From Acidovorax sp. KKS102 (GTDB lineage Bacteria > Pseudomonadota > Gammaproteobacteria > Burkholderiales > Burkholderiaceae_C), in contig NC_018708.1 of the NCBI RefSeq assembly GCF_000302535.1, forward strand, positions 2,666,001 through 2,730,000: a stretch of DNA of 64,000 bases, given 5' to 3'. Position 1 is the first letter of the stretch. Each line of letters opens with the position of its first letter. Shown piece by piece: positions 45,819 to 55,468 of this stretch. Made by a program: the position numbers and the translations under genes. Below the pieces are notes generated by a model. That model was not told the DNA's origin. It ran no database searches and saw only the letters and a list, made by a program, of their open reading frames with translations.

Positions 45819-47120
45819 TCACTTCACGCGGTCGCGCGAGATGTCCATGATCATGCGCGTGGCCAGGTACAGGCGCGGCACGATGGTGTTGATCTGCACG
45901 TACTCCGCATCGTTGGAGTGCGCGCCGTAGCCCGACAGGCCCATGCCCTCCACCACCGCGCCCTTGGTCTTGAGCGCGGCAAACGCTGCATCGGTGCCGC
46001 CGCCCGTGGCTTTCTCCACCACGTTGAGCGACATGCCCAGCTCCTGGTAGATGACCTTGCCGTAGCCCGCCACGCGGCGGGATGCGTCGCTGGCCTCCAG
46101 CGGCGGGCGGCGCACTTCAAACTTCACATCCACCTTGGAGGCAGGCAGCAGTTTGCTCTTGACCTTCTCTTGCAGGCTCTTCTCCAGCCCGTCAAAGTCC
46201 GCCACACGAAGCGCACGCGCATCGGCCTGGGCGGTGGCCTCGGCCGGGATCACGTTGCGGTTGGTGCCCGCCTTCGACACCGTCCAGTTCAGCTTGAGGC
46301 CTTCGTCGGTCTTGGACAAGTCCTTCATCTGCAGCAGCTGGTGCGACAGTTCGTAGAGTGCATTCACGCCGTCTTCGGGTTTGGCCCCGGCGTGCGACGC
46401 TTTTCCCTGCACCGTGAGGTAGGCCGCTCCAATGCCGCTGGTGGCCAGACGCAGCGTGCCGTCGGTGCCGCCACCTTCGAAGGAGAGCACTACGTCCTGC
46501 TCAGCCGCCACGCGGGTGATGGTGCTGCGCCAGCCGGGCGAGCTGATTTCCTCGTCGCCATTGATCAGCACGGTGAGCGTGCCGTAGTCCTTGAAATTGA
46601 GCTTTTGCAGCAGGGCCACGGTGTGGATGATGAGCGCGATGCCCTGCTTGTCGTCCGAGATGCCCAGGCCATAGGCCTTGTCGCCATCGATGCGAAACGG
46701 CTGGCCTTTGAGCATGCCCTTCAGGTACACGGTGTCCATGTGCGCGATGAGCATGATCCTCTTGCTGCCCGTGCCTTTGAACACGGCCTGTACAGCGGGG
46801 CCCACCTTCTCCGGGGTGTCGTCCAGGCGATAGATATCGCTGGTCTGGAGCACGTCCACCGTGCCGCCCAGTTGCTTGAGCTGGCCAGCAATGCGCTCCG
46901 CGATCTGGTTCAGGCCCTCGATGTCCTTGCTGCCTGACTCGATGTGCACCAGGTCACGCAGGGTGTCGAGCAGGGGTTGCTGCTCCTTCTGGGCCAGCGC
47001 ATGGACTTCGGCCACGGGCGCAGCCTGGGCCACTGCGGCGGCAAACGCCAGCGCCAGCGAGGCTATCAATGGGCGGACAAAAGAAGGGACTGATTGCGGA
47101 CGGCACAGCGAGTGGTGCAT
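45819..47120 (-). CDS. Exported M20-family metallopeptidase (glutamate carboxypeptidase-like)
   Basis: The protein of about 433 residues has a signal peptide ending AAVAQAAP and the M20 zinc sites: LIAHMDTVYLKG (first His and Asp), GLGISDDKQG (bridging Asp), NGDEEISSPG (catalytic and metal Glu), and ATGGGTDAAFAAL and SGYGAHSNDAEYV with the last ligands. Carboxypeptidase G2, a member of this subfamily, removes C-terminal Glu from folates and peptides. The ATG at 47120 is chosen for the signal peptide; ATG 47156 is in frame but lacks a ribosome site. A LysR gene lies just upstream on the same strand. Confidence 0.88.
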   Translation of the reverse strand: MHHSLCRPQSVPSFVRPLIASLALAFAAAVAQAAPVAEVHALAQKEQQPLLDTLRDLVHIESGSKDIEGLNQIAERIAGQLKQLGGTVDVLQTSDIYRLDDTPEKVGPAVQAVFKGTGSKRIMLIAHMDTVYLKGMLKGQPFRIDGDKAYGLGISDDKQGIALIIHTVALLQKLNFKDYGTLTVLINGDEEISSPGWRSTITRVAAEQDVVLSFEGGGTDGTLRLATSGIGAAYLTVQGKASHAGAKPEDGVNALYELSHQLLQMKDLSKTDEGLKLNWTVSKAGTNRNVIPAEATAQADARALRVADFDGLEKSLQEKVKSKLLPASKVDVKFEVRRPPLEASDASRRVAGYGKVIYQELGMSLNVVEKATGGGTDAAFAALKTKGAVVEGMGLSGYGAHSNDAEYVQINTIVPRLYLATRMIMDISRDRVK

Positions 47121-47231
47121 GGTGCAAAGGCTCGGTGAAGGGATGAGGAAGGTCATTATGGAGTCTTGCAACACTGATTTCAAACACACCGCTTTCTTGC
47201 AATATTCCAGTCAGCGCTTGCAGTGTCAGCC

Positions 47232-48098
47232 TCAGCCCACTGGCGCAAACACCTCGGGGCACAGCCGTGACTTGCGGCCCCTGGGTTCAAACAGCCACAT
47301 GCCATACAGCGGCAGCGATTCCGCCAGCCGCAGCGGAGCCACGAGCGCAGACGCGCCGCCCAGCAGCGCGGGGTGCGGCACAACAGCCAGCAGATCGGAC
47401 TGCGCCACCAGGTGCAGCAGGCTGGCAAAGTCGGGGCAGCGCACGGACATCTTGGGGGCGGGCATGCGGCGCACGCGGTGCGCTTCCGTCAACACATCCA
47501 CCGGCCCGCTGACGCTGGACCCCACACAGGCCCACGCAGCACCCTGCAGTTGCACCAGCGACTGGGCCCGGGCCAGAGGGTGGCCTTTGCGCGCATAGAC
47601 CTGGGGATGCAGCTCGTACAGGGGCCGCTCCACCACGTCGGGGTGCGCAAACTTGCGCGGCTTGGGGGCGATGACCGCATCAAAGCGCCGCTGCAGCAGG
47701 CCTTCCAGCAGGCTGCCCTCATCGGCCGTCGCCATCTCCAGGGAGCGCCGGGCGTTGGGCAAACACCAGCTGGCATACAGCAGCGGGCCGCAGACCAGCG
47801 CTGCTGAAGACGTGAGCCCCACCCGCAGCTTATGCCGGTCTGGCGTAGCCACCGAAGCGCGGGGCAGCGCCTCCACCCCCTGTGCCAGCGGCAGTGCCTG
47901 CGCGGCCACGGCACGGGCGAGGTCGGTGGCCACATAGCGGCGCCCTTCACGCACCAGCAAGGGCTGTGTAAAGTGGGCTTGCAGTGCTTTCATGCCATGG
48001 CTGATCGCGGGCTGCGACACGCCGCAGGCATTTGCCGCCAAGGCAAACGAGCCTTTTTCGACGATCGCATGGAGGTATTGCAGATAGCGCAGATACAT
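47232..48098 (-). CDS. LysR-family transcriptional regulator
   Basis: The 288-residue protein has an N-terminal LysR HTH (YLRYLQYLHAIVEKGSFALA, then ANACGVSQPAISHGMKALQAHF) and an effector-binding domain (LRVGLTSSAALVCGP...DAVIAPKPRKFAHPDVVERPLYELHPQVYARKGHPL). It is divergent from a SnoaL-like gene (97 bases) and lies upstream of the M20 peptidase gene on the same strand; either could be its target. The ATG at 48098 is preferred to a GTG at 48104. Confidence 0.9.
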   Translation of the reverse strand: MYLRYLQYLHAIVEKGSFALAANACGVSQPAISHGMKALQAHFTQPLLVREGRRYVATDLARAVAAQALPLAQGVEALPRASVATPDRHKLRVGLTSSAALVCGPLLYASWCLPNARRSLEMATADEGSLLEGLLQRRFDAVIAPKPRKFAHPDVVERPLYELHPQVYARKGHPLARAQSLVQLQGAAWACVGSSVSGPVDVLTEAHRVRRMPAPKMSVRCPDFASLLHLVAQSDLLAVVPHPALLGGASALVAPLRLAESLPLYGMWLFEPRGRKSRLCPEVFAPVG

Positions 48099-48195
48099 AA
48101 ACACCTTTTATGTATAAGCCTCCATTGTCTCTTGTCGCACGGCGCGGACTTGGCGAAGCTACGCACTCCACTCCACGACCTTTGCAACGCCGCGT

Positions 48196-48603
48196 ATGAG
48201 CCCTACCCCCATCAACACCGTCCGCACCTACCTCGCCCACCTGCACGCCAGCCATACCGAGGGGCTGATCGCCTGCTTTGAAGACGATGGCGTGGTGCAT
48301 TCGCCCTTTCTGGGCACCATGCGTGCGAGCGACTTTTTCCAAAAGCTCGCCCAGGCCTCCAGCGGCAGCGTGATCACGGTGCTGGATTTGTTTGCCTCTG
48401 CACAACCGAGCCAGAACGGGTCGGTGCGCGTGGCGGCCTACTTCCGCTACGACTGGACCTTGAACGATGGCCGCGAGGTAACCTTCACCTGCGTGGATGT
48501 GTTCACGTTCGACGCGGGCAGCACCCGCATCCGCGACATGAACATCGTCTACGACACCCACCCGCTGCGCGAAGAGGTGGGCGACAAGTACGCACGGGAC
48601 TAG
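48196..48603 (+). CDS. SnoaL-like NTF2-fold protein
   Basis: The 135-residue protein has the SnoaL/NTF2 pattern: VRTYLAHLHASHTEGLIACFEDDGVVHSPFLG, then the AAYFRYDWTL strand and a FTCVDVFTFDAGSTRIRDMNIVYD end. These cone-shaped proteins are isomerases, hydrolases or binding proteins. The function is unknown. It is divergent from a LysR gene and its stop lies 2 bases from the end of metR, with which it converges. Confidence 0.78.
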   Translation: MSPTPINTVRTYLAHLHASHTEGLIACFEDDGVVHSPFLGTMRASDFFQKLAQASSGSVITVLDLFASAQPSQNGSVRVAAYFRYDWTLNDGREVTFTCVDVFTFDAGSTRIRDMNIVYDTHPLREEVGDKYARD

Positions 48604-48604
48604 G

Positions 48605-49543
48605 CTACAAAAGTTCTACGCCCTTGAGCGTCACAAAACTCGTCTCCCGCGTCACCTGCACAAAGTCCTGCAGGTACGGCTTGGCCGACAGGCTGGGCAG
48701 GCAGGCGGCGTGCAGCTCGCCGCGCAGACCTTTGTCACCAAGCCCTGCCGCGATGGGCCGCGCCGTCACATACCCCCGGTCCAGGTAACTCTGCACCGCC
48801 CACAGCGGCAGCGCCGCCACGCCGCGCCCGCTGGCCACCAGCTGCAGCATGGCCACTGTCAGCTCGGTGGTGCGGCGCGGGGGGCGTACACCGGCGGGCT
48901 CCAGCACCTGGCGGATAAGGTCCAGCATTTCGTCGGGCACGGGGTAGGTGATGATGGTCTGGTCGGCGAAGTCCTGCGCCACCAGGTGTGGTTTGGCCGC
49001 CAGCGGGTGCGTGTTGGCCAGCAGCGCGCGGATCTCGAAGCCAAACAGCGCGTGGTAGTCCACGCCCGCCTCGTCGGCATCCACCTCTGACACGATGGCC
49101 ACATCGGCCCGGCCCTGGTGCAGCAGGCCCACGGGGTCGGCATGGAAGCCGCTCACGATGTCCAACTCCACCTCGGGCCAGCGGGTGCGGAAGGCGTCCA
49201 TGGCGGGCATCAGCCAGTCAAAGCAGGTGTGGCATTCCACCGCAATGCGCATCTGCCCGCCCTGCCCCAGCACCAGGCGGGCGATGTCGCGCTCGGCCCC
49301 TTCCACCTGCGGCAGCACGGCGTCGGCCAGCGCCAGCAGGCGTTCGCCCACGGCGGTGAACTGCGGTGGCACCGATTTGCGCTCAAACAGCGGCTGGCCG
49401 TAGCGCTCTTCCAGCAGCTTGATCTGGTGCGACAGCGCCGACTGCGTGAGGTTGAGCAACTGCGCGGCCCGCACCAGGCTGCCGCTGTCGCGCAGGGCGA
49501 CCAGCGTGCGCAGGTGGCGCACTTCCAGAATCGACTGATTCAT
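48605..49543 (-). CDS. metR: LysR-family regulator MetR
   Basis: The 312-residue protein has the MetR N-terminus (EVRHLRTLVALRDSGSLVRA, AQLLNLTQSALSHQIKLLEE) and the effector-domain start MRIAVECHTCFDWLMP that is typical of MetR, which binds homocysteine. It is divergent from metE, 108 bases away, the classical arrangement in which MetR activates metE. The intergenic region is AT-rich, with TTCAA (49552) and TTGAA (49580) as a loose dyad, but no exact TGAA-N5-TTCA site was found. Confidence 0.93.
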   Translation of the reverse strand: MNQSILEVRHLRTLVALRDSGSLVRAAQLLNLTQSALSHQIKLLEERYGQPLFERKSVPPQFTAVGERLLALADAVLPQVEGAERDIARLVLGQGGQMRIAVECHTCFDWLMPAMDAFRTRWPEVELDIVSGFHADPVGLLHQGRADVAIVSEVDADEAGVDYHALFGFEIRALLANTHPLAAKPHLVAQDFADQTIITYPVPDEMLDLIRQVLEPAGVRPPRRTTELTVAMLQLVASGRGVAALPLWAVQSYLDRGYVTARPIAAGLGDKGLRGELHAACLPSLSAKPYLQDFVQVTRETSFVTLKGVELL

Positions 49544-49651
49544 TATTAATTTTCAAGTTGATCGACTAAAACTTTCGTTTGAATAATAAACGAGCCCGCG
49601 CGACCATCGGTGCCTTCATTGCATTGCTCCATTCAGAAGAAGGAAATCACC

Positions 49652-52045
49652 ATGTCGCTCGCAGCAGTTTCGGTAACCGCCGCCACCCGCCGCCCCGTTC
49701 TCACGCACACCCTGGGCTTTCCGCGCATGGGGGCGCAGCGCGCGCTGAAATTCGCGCTCGAATCCTTCTGGCGCGGCGACAGCACCGAGGCCGAGCTGCA
49801 GGCCACCGCCGCCCAACTGCGCCAGCAACACTGGCAGGCGCAGGCCGATGCGGGCCTGGGATTTGTGAACGTGGGCGACTTTGCGCTGTACGACCATGTG
49901 GCCAACCACATTCAGCTGCTGGGCTGCGAGCCTGCGCGCTTTGGCTTTGATGCCCACACGCCCGAGCTGGCCCGCTACTTTGCAATGGCGCGGGGCATAT
50001 CGGCCAAGGCCGCCGACGACCACCAGGGTTGCAGCGCCGGTTGCCAGGCTACGCACCACACCGCAGGCCAGCCCGCACTGGAGATGACCAAGTGGTTCGA
50101 CACCAACTACCACTACCTCGTACCCGAGTTCAGCGCCCACACCCAGTTCCACCTGGCCAGTGAGCGCCTGTTTGCCGAGGTGGCCGAGGCCCAGGCGCTG
50201 GGCCACCGCGTCAAGGCCGTGCTGCTGGGGCCGCTGAGCTTTTTGTGGCTGGGCAAATCCAAGGCGGCAGGTTTTGACCGGTTCAGCCTGCTGGAGCAAC
50301 TGCTGCCCGTGTACGAAGCCGTGCTGGTGCGCCTGAAGGCCCAGGGCGTGGAATGGGTGCAGATCGACGAACCCATCCTGGGCCTGGACCTGCCCGACGC
50401 CTGGCGCCATGCGTTTGAGCCCAGCTACTGGCAACCGGCCCGCAGCGCGCCCAAGCTGCTGCTGGCCACCTACTTCTCGCCCCTGGCCGAAAACCTGCGC
50501 CTGGCCTGCCAGCTGCCCGTGGCCGGCCTGCATGTGGATGCCGTGCGTGCGCCCGACGAGCTGGTGGGCGTGGCCGACTGGCTGCCCTCGCACAAGGTGC
50601 TGTCGGTGGGCATTGTGGACGGCCGCAACATCTGGCGCACCGACCTGGATGCGGCGCTGAAAAAGCTGCGCCCCTTGGCTGACAAACACCAGGGCGAGCT
50701 GTGGCTCGCGCCATCGTGCTCGCTGCTGCATGTGCCGTTCAGTCTACAGGCCGAAAAGCAACTCGATGCCGAGGTGAAGTCCTGGCTGGCGTTTGCGGTG
50801 GAAAAGCTGGATGAACTGCGCGTGCTGTCCATCGCCTTGTCGCAAGGCGAGGCGGCCGTGGACGACGAACTGCAAGCCGCCCGCACCGCCCTGGCCGCCC
50901 GCCGCGCCAGCCCGCGCGTGCACCGCGCCACCGTGGCCGCACGCATTGCCGCTGCCGCACCGGGCGCCGACCAGCGTGCCAGCGCCTTCCCTGCGCGGCA
51001 AAAGGCCCAGCGCGCGCGGCTCAAGCTACCGCTGCTGCCCACCACGACCATCGGCTCGTTTCCGCAGACGGCAGAGATCCGCGCCGCGCGCGCCGCCTTC
51101 AAGCGCGGTGCGCTCGATGCAGCCCACTACCAACAAAAGATGGAAGCCGAAATCGAATTGGCCGTGCGCAAGCAGGAAGCGCTGGGCATTGACGTCCTGG
51201 TGCACGGCGAGGCCGAGCGCAATGACATGGTCGAGTACTTTGGCGAGCAGCTTGACGGCTTTGCCTTCACCGCCAACGGCTGGGTGCAAAGCTATGGCTC
51301 GCGCTGCGTGAAACCGCCCATCATCTACGGCGATGTGGCCCGCCCCACGCCCATGACGGTGGCCTGGACGCAATACGCGCAGAGCCTGACCACCAAGCCC
51401 ATGAAGGGCATGCTCACCGGCCCCATCACCATCCTGCAATGGAGCTTTGTGCGCGACGACCAGCCTCGCGCCACCACGGCCGACCAGATCGCCTGGGCCA
51501 TCCGCGACGAGGTGTGCGACCTGGAGGCCGCAGGCATCGCCATCATCCAGATCGACGAGCCCGCCATCCGCGAGGGGCTGCCGCTGCGCCGCGCGGGGTG
51601 GAAGAGCTACCTCGACCGCGCCACCCGCGCCTTCCGCATCAGTGCCAGCGGCGTGCGCAACGACACGCAGATCCACACCCACATGTGCTACAGCGAGTTC
51701 AACGACATCCTGCCCGCCATCGCGGCCATGGATGCCGATGTGATCACGATTGAAACGAGCCGCTCGGACATGGAGCTGCTGCAGGGGTTTGGTGATTTCC
51801 GCTACCCCAACGAGATCGGCCCCGGCGTGTACGACATCCACTCGCCCCGCGTGCCCGGCGTGCAGGAGATGGCCGCGCTGCTAGAGAAAGCCGCCGAGGT
51901 CGTGCCCGTGGAGCACCTGTGGGTGAACCCCGACTGCGGCCTCAAGACCCGGGGCTGGCCCGAGACGGAAGCCGCCCTGCGCCACATGGTGCAGGCCGCG
52001 CAGGCCGTGCGTGAGCGGTTGCTGGAAGAATCGGCTCTGGCCTGA
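49652..52045 (+). CDS. metE: Cobalamin-independent methionine synthase MetE
   Basis: The 797-residue protein transfers a methyl group from methyltetrahydropteroyl-triglutamate to homocysteine. It has the duplicated barrel: [20 protein letters not shown] near the N-terminus, [13 protein letters not shown], and the C-terminal barrel [14 protein letters not shown], with zinc ligands in HTHMCYSEF (His and Cys), [12 protein letters not shown] (Glu) and [11 protein letters not shown] (Cys). An AAGGAAATCACC site precedes the ATG. Residues about 116-143 contain an insertion of about 17 residues relative to E. coli, including CSAGC and two adjacent His. It is controlled by the divergent MetR. Confidence 0.96.
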   Translation: MSLAAVSVTAATRRPVLTHTLGFPRMGAQRALKFALESFWRGDSTEAELQATAAQLRQQHWQAQADAGLGFVNVGDFALYDHVANHIQLLGCEPARFGFDAHTPELARYFAMARGISAKAADDHQGCSAGCQATHHTAGQPALEMTKWFDTNYHYLVPEFSAHTQFHLASERLFAEVAEAQALGHRVKAVLLGPLSFLWLGKSKAAGFDRFSLLEQLLPVYEAVLVRLKAQGVEWVQIDEPILGLDLPDAWRHAFEPSYWQPARSAPKLLLATYFSPLAENLRLACQLPVAGLHVDAVRAPDELVGVADWLPSHKVLSVGIVDGRNIWRTDLDAALKKLRPLADKHQGELWLAPSCSLLHVPFSLQAEKQLDAEVKSWLAFAVEKLDELRVLSIALSQGEAAVDDELQAARTALAARRASPRVHRATVAARIAAAAPGADQRASAFPARQKAQRARLKLPLLPTTTIGSFPQTAEIRAARAAFKRGALDAAHYQQKMEAEIELAVRKQEALGIDVLVHGEAERNDMVEYFGEQLDGFAFTANGWVQSYGSRCVKPPIIYGDVARPTPMTVAWTQYAQSLTTKPMKGMLTGPITILQWSFVRDDQPRATTADQIAWAIRDEVCDLEAAGIAIIQIDEPAIREGLPLRRAGWKSYLDRATRAFRISASGVRNDTQIHTHMCYSEFNDILPAIAAMDADVITIETSRSDMELLQGFGDFRYPNEIGPGVYDIHSPRVPGVQEMAALLEKAAEVVPVEHLWVNPDCGLKTRGWPETEAALRHMVQAAQAVRERLLEESALA

Positions 52046-52058
52046 CCGCGTCCGAAAA

Positions 52059-53024
52059 TCAGCCTGCAGCGCGCTTCATCTCGGCCAACTTGACCAGCAC
52101 CTGCAGCGCGTGGTTCAGCGGCGTCGGCACCCCCAATGCGGCGCCGCGCTTGACCACATAACCGTTCAGGTGGTCGATCTCGGTGGGTTTGCCCCGCGCC
52201 AGGTCCTGCGCGGTGGACGAATACTGGCTGGGCATGGTGCTGGCAATGCCACGCACCGCCGCCTGCACATCGCCCGGAATCGTCACACCGTCAGCAGCCG
52301 CCACGGCCAGGCATTCAGCCACGATGTCGGCAATCACCTGCGTCACGCCGGGCACCTGCACCAGCGGGCCGTAGGGCTGCTGCGACAGGGCCGACAGCGC
52401 GTTGTAGGCGCTGTTGAGCACCAGCTTGGCCCAGAGCGCGCCGCGCACGTTGTCTGACACGTGGGTCGGGATGCCCGCTGCCGTGAGCTGGCGGGCCACC
52501 TCGTCGCTGCGTGGCGAAGGTGCAATCACCAGCTCGCCCCGGCCATGATGCACCACATGCCCTGGGCCACCCATGGCGGTGGCGACATACACCACGGCAG
52601 CGGCCACGGGGGTGCTCGCGTCCAGCACCGCGCGCACGCGCTCGTCGTTGTCCACGCCGTTCTGCAAGGTCAGCACCAGCGCGCCGGGCGCGAGGTGGGG
52701 GCGAATCTGCCGCGCAGCGTCTTCCGAGTCGGACGACTTCACGCAGAACAGCACCACGTCTGCGCCGTGCACCGCACTGGGCTCGGTGCTGGCCGCCAGG
52801 GGCACCTGCACATCCATCGCTGCGGTCTGCAGCCGCAGCCCGTTGTCTCGCACGGCCAGCACATGAGCGGGCCGCCCGATGAGCGTGACGGCATGGCCCG
52901 CCCGGGCAAGTAACGCGCCAAAGTAGCAGCCCACGGCACCCGCGCCCATCACGGCGAAACGCAGGGGCGGGGAAACGTCCGAGGCGGTGGGCTGGGAGGT
53001 AGAGGAATCAGCAGCAGCGGTCAT
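52059..53024 (-). CDS. Ketopantoate reductase family protein (PanE/ApbA)
   Basis: The 321-residue protein has an N-terminal Rossmann motif (FAVMGAGAVGCYFGALLARAGHAV), VVLFCVKSSDSEDAA, LQNGVDN, and the C-terminal ApbA domain with ALWAKLVLNSAYNALSAL (catalytic Lys) and GKPTEIDHLNGYVVKRG. It would reduce ketopantoate or a related 2-oxoacid with NADPH. The family has several paralogues in these genomes, so the true panE may be elsewhere. It converges with metE. Confidence 0.88.
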   Translation of the reverse strand: MTAAADSSTSQPTASDVSPPLRFAVMGAGAVGCYFGALLARAGHAVTLIGRPAHVLAVRDNGLRLQTAAMDVQVPLAASTEPSAVHGADVVLFCVKSSDSEDAARQIRPHLAPGALVLTLQNGVDNDERVRAVLDASTPVAAAVVYVATAMGGPGHVVHHGRGELVIAPSPRSDEVARQLTAAGIPTHVSDNVRGALWAKLVLNSAYNALSALSQQPYGPLVQVPGVTQVIADIVAECLAVAAADGVTIPGDVQAAVRGIASTMPSQYSSTAQDLARGKPTEIDHLNGYVVKRGAALGVPTPLNHALQVLVKLAEMKRAAG

Positions 53025-53110
53025 GGCGGTGTCCCGGTGGGCAAGGTACGGAAGGGTCGAACAGCGAGGCGCCCCACTATATCGGTGACGGCCTGAGCTC
53101 CAAATATCAA

Positions 53111-53167
53111 GGCTTTTTGGATTGATGCGCTAGTCGAACATGCCTCGAAAGCTATCAAATACGTAGC
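53111..53167 (+). repeat. Dispersed repeat copy 10 (intergenic)
   Basis: GGCTTTTTGGATTGATGCGC, TAGTCGAACATGCCTCGAA, and stem GCTATC-N6-CGTAGC. The GCGCTAGT...CATGCCTCG..AGCTATCAA segment is shared with the copy inside pgeF, which shows that the coding and intergenic copies are the same family. Confidence 0.82.
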
Positions 53168-53318
53168 AAACTGACTGTGCGTGAGATTGATCGCAGGGGC
53201 GCGCTTCGGTCGCATGCGCGAATTCCGGCACCGCAAACCGCCATCCGTTACACCCCGTCCGTGGGCCCCGCCCCAGACCAAAGGCCCCTTTTCAGTGTCA
53301 GGAATTGAATCAATGCAA

Positions 53319-53333
53319 AGACAATAATTGTCT
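53319..53333. promoter_or_regulatory. Perfect 15-bp palindrome, candidate MarR operator
   Basis: AGACAAT-A-ATTGTCT is a perfect dyad with 7-base arms, centred at 53326 and ending 21 bases before the marR ATG. Size and position fit an autoregulatory MarR operator that would cover the promoter or transcription start of the efflux operon. Confidence 0.7.
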
Positions 53334-53354
53334 AGTCAATTAAATTCCTCACCC

Positions 53355-53888
53355 ATGTCAGCTCCCCCCAAACCCAGCCAAGCCCCCGCGTTCTACAACG
53401 CCGAGCACTACGACCCCAGCAAGCTGGTGCCCGAAAACAGCGTCGGCTACCTGATGCGCAAGGTGATGTCGTCCATCCGCACGCAGGCCGATGCCCAGCT
53501 GTCGTTGCACGACCTGACCTACGCCCAGTGGCTGCCGCTGTTCAAGTTGTCGCTGTGCGAGACCGCCACGGTGGCCACCCTGGCGCGGGACCTGGAGACC
53601 GACCCCGCCTCCATGACCCGGTCGCTTGACCGCATGGAAGCCAAGGGCCTGGTGGTGCGGGAGCGCTCCACCGTGGACCGCCGCGTCGTGCAGCTCAAGC
53701 TCACGGCCGAAGGCCAGCGCATTGCCGCCCTGGTGCCCCCCGTGCTGGCCGACGTGCTCAACGGCCACCTCAGCGACTTCAGCCATGACGAGTGGCAGCT
53801 GCTGCTGTCCATGCTGCGCCGCATGCTGGCCAACGGCGAAGCGCTGCGCCAGCAGACCCCCTCACCCACCGAACCCGCAGCCGGTTGA
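53355..53888 (+). CDS. MarR-family repressor of the efflux operon
   Basis: The 177-residue protein has a winged helix (ATVATLARDLETDPASMTRS, LDRMEAKGLVVRERSTVDRR). It is the first gene of an operon with an outer-membrane factor, an EmrA-type adaptor and an EmrB-type pump, the usual MarR/EmrR layout. It probably represses the operon until an aromatic or antimicrobial ligand binds. The ATG at 53355 is preferred over a TTG at 53328, which falls inside the palindrome. Confidence 0.9.
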   Translation: MSAPPKPSQAPAFYNAEHYDPSKLVPENSVGYLMRKVMSSIRTQADAQLSLHDLTYAQWLPLFKLSLCETATVATLARDLETDPASMTRSLDRMEAKGLVVRERSTVDRRVVQLKLTAEGQRIAALVPPVLADVLNGHLSDFSHDEWQLLLSMLRRMLANGEALRQQTPSPTEPAAG

Positions 53889-53922
53889 TCCCGCCCTGTT
53901 GCCCTGCCCCCTGGAGATTTCC

Positions 53923-55401
53923 GTGACCGCCACTGCCCCAACCCCCCTGTCCACCCGCTCTGCCCTCGCCGCCCACCTGGCGGTGTCGGCCGTGGCCCTG
54001 GCCGCCGCACTGCTGCTGGTGGGCTGCGCCAACCCAGGCCCCGCCCACACGCCACTCGCGCAAACCACCCCGGCCGCCGCTGGTCTGACCGCCGCCACCA
54101 CCGACGTTGTGGCCACCAGCCAGTGGTGGAAAGCCCTGGGTGACGAGCAGCTCAACACCCTGATCGACACCGCCCTGCAAGGCAACCCCAGCCTGGCCGT
54201 GAGCCGCGCCCGCCTGGAACAAGCCGTGGCCCTGAGCCAGGTGCGTGAGGCTGCCAACGGCCCGCAAGCCACGCTGGGCGTGGACGCCACCCGCCAGCGC
54301 TACACCGCCAACGGGCTGGTGCCCGCCCCCATCGCCGGCAACACCTACAACAGCGGCACCGTGCAAGCCACACTGAGCTGGTCGCCCGACTTCTTCGGCC
54401 AGCACGCCGCCGAGCTGCAGGCCGCCCTGGGCCAGGCCCGCGCCGCCCAGGCCGATGCAGCCGCCGCCGCCAACACCCTGGCCGCCCAGGTGGGCCGCAG
54501 CTATGTGGCCCTGGCCCGGCTGGTGGCCCAGCGCGACGTGGCCCAACGTGCGCTGGAACAGCGTGAAGAGCAACGCAAGCTCACGCAAGAACGCACCGCC
54601 GCAGGCCTGGACAGCCAGGTCGAGCTGACCCAGGCCCAGGCCGCCGTACCCGACGCCCGCACACAAATCGAAGCGCTGGACGAACAGATCACCCTGGGCC
54701 GCCGCCAGCTGGCCGTGCTGACCGGCCAGGCGCCCGATGCCCTGCCCCAGCTCACGCCCCGCCTTGCAGCCCTGCAGCCCACCGCCGTGCCCGAGGTGCT
54801 GGGCGCCGACCTGCTGGGCCGCCGCCCCGATGTGGTGGCCGCCCGCTGGCGCGTGGAGGCGGCAACGCAAGGCGTGAACAGCGCGCGCAGCGAGTTCTAT
54901 CCCAACATCAACATCGGCGCGTTCATCGGCCTGAACTCGCTGGGTCTGGACCGGCTGTTCAACGGCAGCTCACGCCAGATGGGCGTGACGCCCGCGTTGC
55001 GCCTGCCGATCTTTGACGGCGGCCGCCTGCGCGCCCAGCTGGGCGGCCGCGCGGCCGAGCTGGATGCCGCCATCGCCCAGTACAACGGCGCCGTGCTCGA
55101 CGCCGTGAAGGAAGCGGGCGACGCCGTCGCCTCCATCCAGTCGCTCACCCGGCAGCAGGCCTTGCAGGACGAGGCTGTGGCCAGTGCTGAAAAGGCCTAC
55201 CGCTTTGCGCAGGAGCGCTACCGCGCGGGCCTGGGCAACTACCTGGTGGTGCTGTCCACCGAAAGCCAGGTGCTGGCCCAGCGCCGCCTGGCCGTGGACC
55301 TGCGCGCCCGCCAGCTCGACACCCGCCTGGTGCTGATGAAGGCGCTGGGTGGCGGCTGGACCGACGACACGGCCGTGCTGCACACCGCCGCCGCGCACTG
55401 A
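53923..55401 (+). CDS. NodT/OprM-type outer-membrane efflux lipoprotein
   Basis: The 492-residue protein has a lipoprotein signal (LLLVGCANP) and two OEP domains: WWKALGDEQLNTLIDTAL, long helical hairpins, LLGRRPDVVAARWRVEAATQGVNSARSEFYPNINI, and a second repeat ending ERYRAGLGNYLVVLSTES. It forms the trimeric outer-membrane exit of a tripartite pump. The GTG at 53923 has CTGGAG upstream at 7 bases; it begins 35 bases after marR. Confidence 0.93.
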   Translation: MTATAPTPLSTRSALAAHLAVSAVALAAALLLVGCANPGPAHTPLAQTTPAAAGLTAATTDVVATSQWWKALGDEQLNTLIDTALQGNPSLAVSRARLEQAVALSQVREAANGPQATLGVDATRQRYTANGLVPAPIAGNTYNSGTVQATLSWSPDFFGQHAAELQAALGQARAAQADAAAAANTLAAQVGRSYVALARLVAQRDVAQRALEQREEQRKLTQERTAAGLDSQVELTQAQAAVPDARTQIEALDEQITLGRRQLAVLTGQAPDALPQLTPRLAALQPTAVPEVLGADLLGRRPDVVAARWRVEAATQGVNSARSEFYPNINIGAFIGLNSLGLDRLFNGSSRQMGVTPALRLPIFDGGRLRAQLGGRAAELDAAIAQYNGAVLDAVKEAGDAVASIQSLTRQQALQDEAVASAEKAYRFAQERYRAGLGNYLVVLSTESQVLAQRRLAVDLRARQLDTRLVLMKALGGGWTDDTAVLHTAAAH

Positions 55402-55468
55402 CCAGCCCAGAACGCCACACCGCCCTCTTAAAAAACACATAACAACACATTCCTGAAAGACCATTGCC

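Larger units (their letters stand above)
53025..53354. other. 330-base control region ahead of the MarR-efflux operon
   Basis: No gene is seen between the PanE-like gene (leftward) and marR (rightward). It contains dispersed repeat copy 10 and, close to marR, an AT-rich segment with a perfect 15-bp palindrome. The remainder is ordinary GC-rich spacer. Confidence 0.7.

Noticed and set aside
49544..49651. An exact MetR site TGAA-N5-TTCA between metR and metE
   Set aside because: Only a loose TTCAA...TTGAA pair was found; the consensus is not present, so no operator is called.
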